A model generated the notes under the pieces. The model saw nothing but the letters and a program-made list of their open reading frames with translations, did not search any database and was not told where the DNA came from. Shown piece after piece: positions 46,352 through 58,004 of a stretch of DNA of 64,000 nucleotides. This stretch comes from Plantago major. Lineage: Eukaryota > Streptophyta > Magnoliopsida > Lamiales > Plantaginaceae. A program made the translations under genes and the position numbers. The stretch is taken from NCBI GenBank assembly GCA_026545765.1, contig CM048841.1, positions 27,780,731 through 27,844,730 of the forward strand. Reading direction: 5' to 3'. Within the stretch, counting starts at the first letter, position 1. Each line of letters starts with the position of its first letter.

Positions 46352-48338
46352 GTGTTAAGTGCGTATGTCTCGAGTGATGCACCCGTTCTCAAACCAGAGA
46401 ACTACGAGAAATGGAAAAATAACATGATGCTCCACCTTGAAGCCATAAGTGACGAGATGATCGAAGTAATAAAGAATGGCCCAATAGTCATTCAACAACT
46501 TAAGCAAGTCATGGAGGTTTCGAGTGGAAGAGACAGAGATCAAAGCGAAGGATCTTCACAAACCGATGCGTCAACTAGTGGAAGATCTACTGGTCAAGTT
46601 ATTTACGAACCAAAGCCCAGAGAACTCTGGACATCGGAAGATGCCAAGAGGAATCGACTGGATGGTCAAGCTCGTAACATCATCATCAGATCGACACCAG
46701 AGCACATACAGTGTAAAGCAGGGTGCTAAACGAAAGTTGCTCGCAACCGATTGAAGAAATCTGTCTTTAACCGAGAAAACCAAGGAAAACAAGTTCGAAG
46801 TTCTAAAGTTGAAATTTCAAAATTTCAAACAAGGTCCCACTGAAACTCTGGAAGAACTTGATTTCAAGTTTACCACTCTCATGAGTGATATGGCAGCACG
46901 TGGGGAAAGCAACAGATACTCCCAGTCAGAGAAGATTAAGACTATTGTCAGAAGTCTTAACCACAACTGGGAGCATACTAAATTCTTTTATTTTAACCAA
47001 GGTATGCCAAATATCACTCCAGTGGAACTTTTCTCTCATCTTGCTACGGTTGATTATGAGACAACTCAGAGAGAACAAACAACTGAAAAGTTGCAGAATG
47101 TTGCTCTAGTAACTCAAGGAACTTCTGAAAAGAAGAAAAGCAAGGAGGAGACTGAGGATGCTCTTGCTGCAAAGCAAATGAGCAAATTTGTCAGTCGAGA
47201 AATTGAGAGAAGAAAAGCCAAAGAGAAGCTGAAAAAGCATCTAGGCTCAAACTATCACCAGTACAAAAACATGCAAAGCTCGCTGAACAAGCCAGCTCAG
47301 AAAGCATCATGTACTGAGGAAGCAGAAATTGAAAACGATATCTGTTTCTATTGTCAGAAACCTGACCACTTCAAGAAGGATTGTCCTGCCCTCAACAAAC
47401 TAAGGACAGGTGACAAGAAAGAGAGGAGAATCTTCAGAAGAAGCCAGAAAGCTTTGTTAACTGAAGAAAGAAAGAGAATCCAAATTCAACTGGATGCTCT
47501 AGACGTTGAGACAGATTCTGAAGATGACAATTCAGATGACTCAACCTTACCATCACCAGAATTATGTGGAGTTACTCATGATATAATCGACTTCGGCCTC
47601 AAGAAGAATGAAATGTGTGGAGTTGCTGAAATTGACGGTCCAGACATCTCCAACATAGAAAACTGTCTTATGGATGATGAGGTAACACATACTTCTTTTT
47701 ATACTTATGAAAGTGATGAAGAGGAAATAAAAAATCTAGAAAATCTCAGGAAAGAACTTGATATCTATGAAAGAGAATTTCTAATGATCCGAGCTAGAGT
47801 CGAAAACCTTGAAGAAGAAAAGAATTCTCTTGCAAAGGAAAATTCTCAATTAGTTAAAGTATCTGAGAGAAAGGATGCTGAAAATGCATTTCTCAAAGCT
47901 CAGATATATGAGACTGAAAAGTCACATAAGGAAGCAATGGCTGAATTACGAAAGAATTATGAAGATCTTCTTTCTGAGAACAAAGAACTCAAGAAGAAAG
48001 AATTATCTTTTCAATCTTATGCCAAAGCTAGTGACACTCTTACTGAAGTACAATCTTACTTAAGAGATCCTTCAGAAAAGAAAGGACTTGGGCTGAATAC
48101 ACAGGCAGATTGTTCTATCACTCTGAATAAGAGTAAGGAGAGAAGAACATTTGTAAGTACTCAGCAAGACGGTTCCCATGCAATCTATAACATCGGTGAG
48201 AAGACAAAGGAAAGGCAGTTGCGACCAAACCTTTGTGGGAAAAACAAGTCAAAAACAAAACTGTTGGGCACGTCTCTGAAAAGAAACACAACACTGAAAA
48301 GTGTAAACACCCACAGTGCTATGTCTCTCAAAAGGTAG
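46352..48338 (+). pseudogene. SIRE-like gag, one frameshift
   Basis: The N-terminal frame (46352-46729) shows L-K-P-E-N-Y-E-K-W-K-N-N-M-M, the usual Copia gag start. After a break near 46729-46809 a 509-codon frame continues with G-P-T-E-T-L-E-E-L capsid sequence, the zinc knuckle C-F-Y-C-Q-K-P-D-H-F-K-K-D-C near 47344, then acidic and long coiled-coil segments (about 47720-48030). Such a long gag with a C-terminal coiled coil is typical of SIRE/Maximus. The frame ends at 48338; remaining gag sequence to about 48800 is scrambled. Confidence 0.85.
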
Positions 48339-48859
48339 TATTGCATGAGCTGGCAAATTCTCCCATGTCACTGTCTCTGGAAATAAATTGGACCAACCAG
48401 AGACTAGCAAAGTCACGAGAAAGATCTAGATAGCTTCAAGTGCTCAAACGATTGCTACAAAGGCATCGGAAAACAACTTGCTCATGAGTACAAGCAGAGC
48501 AAGAACGATTGTTGAAAGCTAGAATTGCTCAAAGCAATTATCGAAGTGGAATCAAGCCACTGAAAATCTGAATGCCAGGGCTAGAAGAAATCTGGCAAGG
48601 AAGGCTAAGTTTGCTGAAAAGCAAACTCAGAAACCTGACAGGTATCTGAAAGCATCATATGGAGCACCTAGGAACACACCAAGGAAGAAAATAATTCTTA
48701 CTAATGATAACATTCATTCAAATAGAATTCCTCCTTACGTTCCTCGACAAAAAGCATATTTCAAAGAAATTCATTCAAAATGGATTCCTACCGAAGAACT
48801 TTTAATTCGACGGTTCCATCAAAGATATGAGAACCTAATCTCCTATTTCTGTCAGTGCG

Positions 48860-49060
48860 TAATGCTTCCCGGACTAAAGCACAATGGCTATTTGATAGTG
48901 GATGCGAAAGCACATGACAGAGACAAAGCAAATCTGGTTGATTACAAAGCTTGCAACACAGGACCGTATCGATTCTTTGGAGGAGAATTAAATCCTCTCT
49001 GGGATTTGGCAACGTCAAATTGGGACTTTAACAATCAACGACGTATTACATGTTAAGGAT
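48860..49060 (+). pseudogene. Copia protease remnant of the SIRE-like element
   Basis: The active-site motif W-L-F-D-S-G-C (Asp codon 48894-48896) is present. A stop and frameshift follow within about ten codons. The downstream sequence up to 49056 contains weakly recognisable protease sequence in several frames. Confidence 0.65.
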
Positions 49061-49135
49061 TTGAAATAATCTATTTAGCATGAGCCGGTTTGCGAAGGGT
49101 TTTACTATAAAATTCAAAGCTAAATCGCAAACTAA

Positions 49136-50257
49136 TTGACAATGAGTCAAAGGCATACCTTAGTTGGTCGGCGGAAAGGCAGTCTTTATGTTGCCGATTG
49201 GGCATCTGCCACAACTGAAGAATGTCTCATGGTGAGTCAATCTGGTCACACAGAAGAGCACTGGTTATGGCACAAAAGAATGAGTCACTTGAACTTCCAA
49301 ACTCTGAATAGACTTGCTAAGAAAGAGTTAGTGGTTGGCCTTCCCAGAACATCTTTCAGAAAGGATGGTATATGTTCTTCCTGTCAGATGGGGAAACAAT
49401 CTAAGATCTCTTTCAAGTCCAAAATCAGACACTCTAGTGTTAGACCACTGCAACTTTTACACATGGATCTTTTTGAATCATCTGTAACTAGTTATGTAGG
49501 AAAGAAGTATGGTCTGGTTGTTGTAGATGACTTCTCAAGATTCACTTGGGTTGTCTTTCTGAAACACAAATCTGATGCCAGGGTGGAGATACCAAACTTG
49601 CTGAAAAAGCTTCGTAACCCATCGCTAGCAAAACAATTCTTCGGTTAGGCTAGTATATTATATATATATATATATTATAATTAATGTAGTCATGAAAAAT
49701 GACAAGGTATCTGCAATCAGAACAGACCATGGTACTGAGTTTGTCAACCAGTACATAAAGGAGTTTTGTACCCGCAAAGGTATACAACACCAACTTTCCT
49801 CTGTAAGAACACCTCAACAAAATGGTGTTGCAGAAAGGAAAAACAGAACCCTTAAAGAAGCTGCAAGGACAATGCTAATGACCTTTGAAATAAGTGAAAT
49901 TTATTGGGTTGAAGTCAGAAACACGACTTGCTACACTCGTAATGATGTTTGATAAACAAACACCATGACAAGACCCCCTATGAAATCTTGGTTGGTAGAC
50001 CCCCTAATATCAAACATCTGAGAGTATTTGGTTGTAGATGTTTTGTTCTAAACAATGGGAAAGACTATCTGAGAACATTTCAACCAAAGGCAGATGGAGG
50101 TGTTTTTCTTGGCTATTCCACAAACAGCAAAGCTTACAGAGTTTACAACAAAAGAACAAAGAAAATTGAAGAATCAGTTCATGTTGTATTCTATGAAGGA
50201 AGTAAGAAAACACCTCCTATTGATGAACTCTCAGAAAGGTTCAAAGAAGGATTCTAA
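49136..50257 (+). pseudogene. Copia integrase of the SIRE-like element
   Basis: The frame 49136-49648 carries L-W-H-K-R-M-S-H-L-N (pre-integrase), C-S-S-C-Q-M-G-K and the first catalytic Asp in H-M-D-L-F. An AT-repeat insertion at about 49655-49678 breaks it. The frame 49692-49952 has the second Asp in R-T-D-H-G-T-E-F and Glu in V-A-E-R-K-N-R. The C-terminal part continues from 49949 in another frame (L-R-V-F-G-C-R-C-F to 50257). All three catalytic residues are present but in separate frames. Confidence 0.86.
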
Positions 50258-50529
50258 AGAAGAATCCTCAGAAAGGAAAAACATCATTATGGAAAGTGAG
50301 GATGACTCTGACGTAGAAAAGCTTGAAAAGCCTAGTAACAACAAGATGACTCACAGACATGATGAGGAATTTCCTATGAGTTTTCCAGAAATGGAACAGG
50401 TTACTGAGAACCGTCATCATGAAGAGGTATCTGAAAATAAGAATGCTGAAATGCATATTTCAGATATCTCAGACACTGAAAAAGTATCAAATAAAAATCT
50501 TAGTGATTCACATTCAGATCACTTGGATA

Positions 50530-51705
50530 TTGATCCTACTAGCGCTAAACCTATGATGAGATGGATCAAAGATCATCCTGCAAAGGATATAATTGGACCA
50601 ATTAATCAGGGTGTTAGGACTAGGAGAGCAATAGCTGAAAATGCTAACTCTCTCTTTGGATGTTTCATCTCGAATATTGAACCTAAAAATATAGAAGAAG
50701 CATTAGGAGACCAAGACTGGATCTCTGCAATGCAAGAAGAGTTGGATCAATTTGAGAGAAACAAAGTCTGGAAACTAGTTCCATTTATAGAAGGAATATC
50801 TGTGATTGGAACTAAATGGGTTTTCAGAAACAAGATGAATGAATCTGGTGAAATAACCAGAAACAAAGCAAGATTGGTTGCCAAGGATTTACCTGCATGA
50901 AGGCTTAGATTTTGACGAGTCATATGCACCCGCCATGATTGGATGCAATAAGACTTTTCTTTTCTATTTCATAAATATTTCAAAGTTTATCGATGGATGT
51001 CAAAAGTGCATTCTTAAGCGGTGAACTTGCGAAGAAGTTTATGTTGAGCAACCACCGGCTTTGAAGTTTCCTCGTAAAGTAAAATGGTCTATAAACTATG
51101 TAAAGCTCAGTATGGATCAAACAGCTCCAAGAGCATGGTATGACACTTTGGCCAAGTACCTTCTGGAAAGTGGTTTCAAGAAAGGTGAAGTTGATAAAAC
51201 TTTATTTACCTTAAATCATGACGGGAAACTACTCTTAGTTCAAGTATATGTTGATGACATCATATTTGGATCTAAGGACAAGCAACTTTGTAATGACTTT
51301 GCAAATCTCATGAAAAGCAAGTTTGAGATGAGCATGATGGGAGAAATGAATTATTTCCTAGGATTGCAAGTCAAGCAACTCAATGATGGAATATTCATTA
51401 GTCAAACAAAGTATGCAAAAGATATGCTCACAAAATTCAATCTTAAGCCTTCTGAAAAGAATGCTAAGATACCTATGAGCATTGGAACCAAAATGACCTA
51501 TACTGAATCAGATAAGAGTGTTGAAGAACATAAGTATAGAAAATTGATAGGTTCACTACTTTACCTCACCAAGAAGACACGATATTCAATATGGTTGGAG
51601 TATGTGCTAGATTTCGACAAATCCAATGCAAACACACTACAACATTGCTATGAAAATATTAAGGTATGTAAAGGGTACAGTAGATGTAGGATTGTGGTAT
51701 CCTAA
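50530..51705 (+). pseudogene. Copia reverse transcriptase of the SIRE-like element
   Basis: The first part (to 50900) has W-I-S-A-M-Q-E-E-L, V-I-G-T-K-W-V-F and K-A-R-L-V-A-K. It then shifts frame, and the region 50900-51060, with the first catalytic Asp motif, is scrambled. From 51061 a 214-codon frame has A-P-R-A-W-Y-D, Y-V-D-D-I-I-F-G-S (51247-51258 for the core) and M-N-Y-F-L-G-L-Q-V. The later part near 51590-51705 loses the usual sequence. Confidence 0.86.
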
Positions 51706-51719
51706 GGAAAGCGGATTGA

Positions 51720-52192
51720 GTTTAGCTGGGTACTCGACGCCGATTATCCGGATTCTCGCTTGATAGGAAAAGCACCTCGTGAACTTGTCGGGTTACGGTA
51801 CTAGACTTATCTCATGGTTTAGCAAGAAGCAAAACTCAATTGCAACTTCTACCACAGAGGCTGAATATATTGCTGCTGGTTGTTGCGCAACACAAATTCT
51901 GTGGATATAATAACAACTTAAAGACTATGGACTCGATGAGAAGAAAACTCCCATTTTCTGTGACAACACAAGTGCTATTGCGATTACACAGAATCCTAAA
52001 TTTCATGCCAGAACAAAGCACATTGATGTTAGACATCACTTCATCAGAGACCATGTTGAAAAGGGCAATATAGAGATACTCAAGATTGACACTGAAGACC
52101 AACTTGCAGATATCTTCACTAAGCCACTACAAGAAAGTAGATTCTTAGCCTTAAGACATAGTCTTGGACTAATGGAACTACCAATGAACTGA
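51720..52192 (+). pseudogene. Copia RNase H of the SIRE-like element
   Basis: A-T-S-T-T-E-A-E-Y-I-A-A near 51843 (catalytic Glu present) is followed by a TAA near 51908. The sequence then continues with F-C-D-N-T-S-A-I, R-T-K-H-I-D-V-R-H-H and D-I-F-T-K-P-L to TGA 52190-52192. The first part, before 51840, is frameshifted. Confidence 0.82.
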
Positions 52193-52200
52193 AAGAGTTC

Positions 52201-52351
52201 AGGTATCTGGAACGGGCATCCAAAGAAGAAGTATCTGGAACGGGCATCCAGAGAAGAGGTATCTGGAACGGGCATCCAGAGAAGAGGTATCTGGAACGGG
52301 TATCCAGAAAAGAGAAAAGAGAAAAGAGAAATCTGGAACGGGTATCCAGAA
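52201..52351 (+). repeat. 28-bp minisatellite after pol
   Basis: GTATCTGGAACGGGCATCCA recurs five times. The first four units have a 28-bp spacing; the last is separated by an AGAAA-rich spacer. Each unit holds the small palindrome TCTGGAACGGGCATCCAGA. It starts nine bases after the pol stop. Confidence 0.9.
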
Positions 52352-53049
52352 GTCAAAAAGGCTAAAGAGCAAAAAGACAGCTTAAGATCTCTGAGACGGA
52401 AACTCAGATAACTGAATCACTCTATAAACGGGGAACACAAAAGAGAATAGTATAACTATCTGCAGTCAACTACTCTCTTGAAACTCGCATTATTTCTATC
52501 TTGATGAAAAACTTGGAAAAATCCTAAGTATAAGATGATTCGATGCTAACGGTGTCCTTGGTCATACAGAATTGTGATTCGATAGCAAGTCGCCAAAACT
52601 CATTAAATGGGCACAATTACACTTGTTGATTGTGATCATTCTCAAGAAGCAATGGTGACCCTCGATGAAGTTAAGCGATTGATGCATGCGGTGGAAATTA
52701 ATTCACAGTAAATAGTGGACTGTTGAAATTCAGACATGGCCCACTAAGCATTTAATGCCGAGCTAGCTTTTGCTCACGCCTGCTTGCAAATCACAGATAC
52801 GTACACACAAAATCAATTTGTATGTATTTGTCTGTTGGGATTCAACTGCAATATATATAGGATTTTGGAAAATGAAATCACTTTTGCCTAATCCGAAAAT
52901 TCATCTTGCACAAAAATAGCAAATCCTTCTCTTGATTCTCTGCAAACCCTCTACAATCTCTGCAAATCAAGATTAAGTTTTTCTGAAAAGAATCACTGAA
53001 TCAAATCTCTTTCAAACACCAATTTCAAATCCCTACACTATATAAAGAG
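52352..53049. other. Leader before the extra ORF, no gene seen
   Basis: About 700 bp between the minisatellite and the first extra reading frame. A TATA-like ATATATATAGG near 52850 and a CT/CA-rich leader ending ATAAAGAG-ATGG could serve an independent transcript of the downstream frames. Confidence 0.45.
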
Positions 53050-54421
53050 ATGGCCTCCAAGAACTCTTCAACACAGAAATCCCAAACCTCGACTGGTACT
53101 GCTGAAAAGCAAGCACCAGAGTTGGTCATTGTGAACAACCGACTGGTAGGAATTTTTAATCCTGACCATTGGACTTCAAGTCACAGAATGATTTGGGGTG
53201 GTGCCATGGTTGAGGAATGCCTCTCTGCTGCAATAGAGAACCAAACCGATAGAAAATTGATTCTTGACATGCTTGAAAAGGCACAAATCAAGGGTTTTCT
53301 ATTTGCTCGCCCAAGTGGAATTTCATCACTCGATGTGTTGGAATTTTACAACAACTCCAGGATAATTTCCTGTGTTTCTGAAGGCACTGAAATAGTGTCT
53401 ATCAAAACCTCAGTCCAAGGAAAGGAAATCCTTCTGGACTTAACAACTTTCTGTAAGTTGTTTGAGGTTCAAAATCTTGGAAAGGATTTTGAAATAAACA
53501 CCAAGGATGAGGAACTCCTTGAAGGTGTTAAAGAACTTTACAGTGACGTGTGTGATCTTGAAAATCGATACACCCACGAGTTCAAGCTTGTCGACATCGA
53601 ACCGACATCTGTTGGTTCACTGGGATGTATTGGCTTGCATTCTTCACAGATGCTTTGATGGTCTACAAGGAGGTGCTGACCAGATAAGCCAAGAACGATG
53701 GATCATGATGTTCTTGCTGAATCAACAAGACAGAAGGCTGGAAAACCCTTTCAACTGGGGAAAGTACGCCTTCATGAAATTCGTGAAGAAGATTCAAGGC
53801 TTTGAGCCTAAGATTGTCAAAGGACTAGCTGAGCCAAAGGCCACAGTAGGCTATGGTCTGAAGATATGCTACTTGCTGGAAAAGCTTGGCATTGAGCTTA
53901 GAGAGACGGCTGAAATAGCCAACAGTAACCTACTCTATAAATATGAGTATACAAATTTGATGAAAAAGGTTACTGGGTCTCAGAAAGGTCCTAAGAAGCA
54001 AAAATCTGAAAAGATATCTGAAGAAAAGGTTGCGACCAAGAAGCCCAGAACTTCAAGAAAGAAGTCTGCTGGCAAATCAGAAGACACACCCAAAGAGGTT
54101 GTCAATTCTCAGTTATCTGCAAGCATGGCAGATGAACTCATCAATGCTGCAAAAGAGTTATCAACTACTGAACAAGTAGACTCAGCAAGAGAAAGTGCTT
54201 TCAGAAATGTTGCAACTAATGCAGAAAGCCTTGCTGATGAACTCATAAATGCTGCTAAGAGTGGTGAAAAACACCAAGCCCCATCTGCAGAAATCGCAGG
54301 AGTAATGGATCAATCAGTTCCCAATGCTGATGAGAGCTCTGACGATGAAGATGATGAACTAGTCATCTCTCAAGTCCTAGAAAGAATAAAGAGGGCTAAG
54401 GTTATCAAAGCGAATCGGTGA
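53050..54421 (+). pseudogene. Extra ORF 1 of the SIRE-like element (env-like region)
   Basis: The frame from 53050 runs 202 codons (M-A-S-K-N-S-S-T-Q-K, then G-I-F-N-P-D-H-W). Near 53640 it must shift to the frame that ends at 54421, which has W-G-K-Y-A-F-M-K-F-V-K-K (about 53757-53790) followed by a Lys/Ser-rich basic tail. The block A-D-E-L-I-N-A-A-K occurs twice (54127 and 54233), a small tandem repeat. I see no signal peptide or membrane anchor, so calling it an envelope would rest only on position. Function is unknown. Confidence 0.6.
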
Positions 54422-54553
54422 TAAGGTATCCAAGAAGAACCTACACCACAAAGTTCTTTGAGACTATAGCAAAGGTTGTTGGTGCAAACACATCATCAGG
54501 GAATGTTTCTCTTGCACAACTTCAGAAAGCCCTGATGAGTGGTATTTTAGTCT

Positions 54554-54921
54554 TTGGCGAATCTTGATGGAAATGCCACATCTAAAAATCTGGAAGAACA
54601 TTCTACTGATCAATCTTCTGCTTCCAGACAACCACAACAACCACAACAACCACAAGTGGTTGATGAAATGGTAAATGAACTCCATTTCGAATTACTAGCA
54701 ATACAGTATGCTGAAGAAAATCCTGCAAATGAGCAGGTTCCCCAACTCACTGAGAGGGATCAAACTGAGACATCTACTCAGAATGATCAACAGGAGGCAA
54801 CCGAGTTGCATACTCGGGAAAGGTGTGAAGTACGAAACTTCAAACAAAGAAAGCGACCGGGACAAGACGACCAATGTATAGAAAGGTCACAAGTTCCAGA
54901 GACCAATCACCAAACCGCCGG
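54554..54921 (+). pseudogene. Extra ORF 2, first exon of a spliced region
   Basis: A frame with Q-P-Q-Q-P-Q-Q-P-Q low complexity, then Glu/Gln-rich sequence. It runs to a GTAAAT donor at 54922. Followed by four further introns it forms the start of the short-exon series. No known domain. Confidence 0.45.
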
Positions 54922-55003
54922 GTAAATGACCGTTTAACTCTTACCTTGTGAAAAATATTATACTTATAAATATTTATAACTCATAATAATATATTTGATA
55001 AAG
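54922..55003 (+). other. Short intron 1 of the extra region (82 bp)
   Basis: GTAAATGACC at the start and TTTGATAAAG at the end, AT-rich in between. The next exon starts with GCT, as most of the following ones do. Confidence 0.5.
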
Positions 55004-55110
55004 GCTGAGTTAGAAACGCAGAAACAATAGGAATCTGATAAGCTTGCCTCGACATCTTGAAAAAGAGGTCCTTCAACCTCAACTCTTGAGAAATCGAGCG
55101 TGCGTACCAG

Positions 55111-55187
55111 GTAAATGATTCTTAAAGAGAACTAATTTTTCAGTAAAAATGTTTATGTGCTTATTCATGATTAAATGTTTCTAACAG
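55111..55187 (+). other. Short intron 2 of the extra region (77 bp)
   Basis: CCAG|GTAAATGA donor and TTTCTAACAG|GCT acceptor. The exon before it (55004-55110) contains an in-frame TAG and is 107 bp, so it has probably lost or gained a base. Confidence 0.6.
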
Positions 55188-55289
55188 GCTCCAACTGAGA
55201 TGGAAGAAGATAAGGCAGAAATGCCAGAGACAAATCCAGAGACCAACAAGGTTTCTGAAGAATACATCACTGAGCCTTCAAACTTGAAG
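55188..55289 (+). pseudogene. Short exon of 102 bp, phase 0
   Basis: 34 codons, A-P-T-E-M-E-E-D-K-A-E-M-P-E ... S-N-L-K, acidic and Thr/Glu-rich. It starts on a codon boundary after an AG and ends on a codon boundary before GTATAT. Confidence 0.55.
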
Positions 55290-55371
55290 GTATATGACAA
55301 TCAAGTGACAAGTATTCTTCATCTTGGGTTATCTTTTATCTCTTCTAATATTCAATACTTTCTACTTACAG
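55290..55371 (+). other. Short intron 3 of the extra region (82 bp)
   Basis: AAG|GTATATGA donor and TTTCTACTTACAG|GCT acceptor with a T-rich tract before it. Confidence 0.65.
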
Positions 55372-55524
55372 GCTATTTCAGAAGTAGAAATGCAAGGGGA
55401 TAAAGTTGCGACTTCCCCTACATCAATGGAAATTGATGAAGCCCCCAAGGCAACATCACTCAAAAGAACACCAGAAACTGCACAAGTTTCTGAGAAAAAT
55501 GAATCTGAGCTTCCTTTTGAGGAA
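55372..55524 (+). pseudogene. Short exon of 153 bp, phase 0
   Basis: 51 codons starting A-I-S-E-V-E-M-Q-G-D-K and ending E-L-P-F-E-E, open throughout. It is Glu/Thr/Ser-rich, like the other exons of the series. Confidence 0.55.
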
Positions 55525-55610
55525 GTAAGTAGCACATATCAGAATTCATTAAAAGCATGTTTTTGCATAGATTCTTTCAAACTATTTCCTAAGTATTGTA
55601 TTTCTCTCAG
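55525..55610 (+). other. Short intron 4 of the extra region (86 bp)
   Basis: GAA|GTAAGTAG donor and TTTCTCTCAG|GTT acceptor, both close to the plant consensus. Confidence 0.7.
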
Positions 55611-55727
55611 GTTCAAGAAAGAAAGGTTGCTGAGGTCCAGACTTCAAAGTCTCCACCTCACAACAAGATATCTGAGACACCAATTGTCTCAGTAGTCCAA
55701 GTCTCTGAGCCTGAAGTACTTACTCAG
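55611..55727 (+). pseudogene. Short exon of 117 bp, phase 0
   Basis: 39 codons, V-Q-E-R-K-V-A-E-V-Q ... V-L-T-Q, open throughout, ending at CAG|GTAATC. Confidence 0.55.
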
Positions 55728-55805
55728 GTAATCCAGAAACTAAACTACACTACCACTCAGATATCTACCAAAGTTTTGAAACTCATTCAAAACTCTTTCT
55801 TTCAG
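55728..55805 (+). other. Short intron 5 of the extra region (78 bp)
   Basis: CAG|GTAATCCA donor and TCTTTCTTTCAG|GCT acceptor with a good pyrimidine tract. Confidence 0.65.
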
Positions 55806-56099
55806 GCTCAAACAGATGCAAAGCAGGTTCCCATTGAAGAGACAAGGGACCTACTTCACTTCTTCAAAGCTCAAACCCTGCCAAAGCACATTCAATGCTT
55901 CAAAAAATGGTAGAGGTTAAGGTGCTCTGATCTCTCTGAAATATTGAGAATCACTGATCAACCAACCAGACGAGCACGAGCTCTTGATCTGGAAACATAT
56001 GTCCAAGCAATGTTCCCTGAGTAACAATACATGCGAATTTCATCGCGGAAGGACTTTTCCAAAGAAGTGGCATAGTTTGATACATGCCTTGAGCAGCAG

Positions 56100-57529
56100 A
56101 TGGTCGACAAGATTACGATGGCATTCAAGCCGATCCCCCTGCACTCGCAATTTATACCTTCTGAACAAGAAGAAGTTAATGGGCAGAATATCACTATCCC
56201 GGAAGTGATCAATCTTGTATCTGAAGATGATGAGGAGGAAGAAATGAATGAAAATTACTTTGATGAACCTCCCACTGACCATCACCAAAAGGATGATAAT
56301 GACAAAAAGGATGATGATGATGCCCCTGCACCAGGGACCGGAGGAATTTCGCTAAGAAATGATGCCTCAGCTGCTGAAAAGCACACTGAGAAGACTTCAC
56401 AGAAATCTCTGTCTCCATCTCCTCAGAAATCTACTCATCCATCTTCTAACCAACACCCGCCATTACTCGAACAAGTAGTTGAGCTTTACAAGAAACCAAT
56501 CGAAAAAATCTTAAACACTCAAACCAGATCCGCTCAACTCGCATAACTGTTGGAAGAAGAACAACAGCTCCATCTTCAACTGGAAGATCAAATAGCTAAA
56601 TCCAGAGATAAGATTGATCAACTACAAGATCTATACTTAGAAGAAATGATTGCTTACTCTGAGGTTAAAGAGTTACGGGATGCTGTGCAAGAAATCACCA
56701 AAGAACTCGATACTGAAGAAGTATCTGAAGTCAAGCATGATGCTAAGGCTGCATCATCTTCAAAAGAAGTACCATCCTCCTCCCAGAAAGGAAAGAAACC
56801 AATCTCTGAGATGGTTGCTGGACTCGATACAATCGATGAAAATGTCCAAGAGGATGAAGATCACTGGGCTGATTACTCAGATGATGAAGAAGACAAGACT
56901 TTGGCAGAACACCACAATGAACATCTAGCGGTTTCTCACTTGAAAAGGAAACTGATTGCTCCTACAATATTTAACAAACTGCCAAACGTCCACTCCCATG
57001 AATACATGAACAGGTGTCAAGTACTGACTCATCTGAAAAGGGAGATGTCTTCACAGAACAAGGAAGTAATTGCCTCCGTCCCCTCTGAAATGAGAAAGTT
57101 CGCTGAGCTCATCACTCAGAGAACAACTAGCATAGTCATTTCTCAGAAAGATCTGGGAATGATAAGGGACGATGATGCGTCTTTAGCTGAAAAAGCTTTT
57201 CAAGAGGCAAGTTACCTTCTTTGGAAGCGGATGCCATCCTAGGCCCATTGGCAGAGCTCACTGATAAGGACAATGGACTTATCAAGCAAAATCAGGAGCT
57301 CAAAGCCGAACTTCAGAAGTTGGTCACTGCCTATAATTATCTACAAGGGCACTTCAACTCTCTCTCAGATTCTTTTATGAGACCGAAATGCCCAACAATG
57401 ACTAAGGGGAAAGAATGTACAAATCTGGACCTCAAGTCGGGGAATGGGAAGAAGGAGAAGAAAACAAGAAGAAATCTGGGTAGTGCGGCTCGAGAAAGGA
57501 AGAAGAAAACTTCCCACCACCACTCGTAA
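56100..57529 (+). pseudogene. Extra ORF 3, acidic and coiled-coil region
   Basis: Three overlapping frames (56100-56546, 56550-57242, 57221-57529) carry Asp/Glu-rich sequence (D-D-E-E-E-E-M-N and D-D-N-D-K-K-D-D-D-D), then a long heptad-rich stretch (E-E-E-Q-Q-L-H-L-Q-L-E-D-Q-I), and then a second coiled coil with K-Q-N-Q-E-L-K-A-E-L-Q-K-L near 57280. A TAA at 56544-56546 and a shift near 57230 divide it. The acidic and coiled-coil make-up is common in the extra region of SIRE-type elements. No enzymatic motif is visible. Confidence 0.5.
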
Positions 57530-58004
57530 TCAATGAACCCTCCTCAAGCCAGTGCTTTGCAAATAGTAGGCGCTTCGAAACCTATTGAAGGAACTAAAAT
57601 GATAACAAGGGCCATGTACGAAACCTCCAAGGAGTACCAAGGCTCCAAGGAGAAGACAAGTTAGAGGGATTGATGAATCTTCTGAAGAAGAAGAAGAAGG
57701 TCAAATCAAGTCCCAGGGCAATGAAGAAGGCTATAAAACTCTCACAAGATCTAATCTTGATGATGATGAGGAAACTGATGAAGATGAAGCTCCTCTTCAC
57801 AGAAAAAGGAAAATTGAAAGCCTAACTGAGCCCATAGCTGCAAAGCCACTAGCAGCTAAAACACCCTCTGGAAATACCAAGTCTATCCAGGGTGGTGGTT
57901 CTTCAAGCAACAACCCCAAAGAGAATTCATGACAGAAGGAGCGGTGAGTCGAGCAAAGACAAAGTCAACTTCCACTCAGGCCAGAAGAAGCCAAAATAGA
58001 GTAT
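57530..58004. other. Scrambled coding-like stretch between extra ORFs
   Basis: Glu/Asp/Lys-rich frames change several times (for example S-S-E-E-E-E-E-G-Q-I near 57680), so this is probably more of the same charged protein after indels. No domain is recognisable. Confidence 0.35.

Noticed and set aside
52201-52351. CRISPR-like array
   Set aside because: The repeats are a contiguous minisatellite without unique spacers, in a plant retrotransposon.
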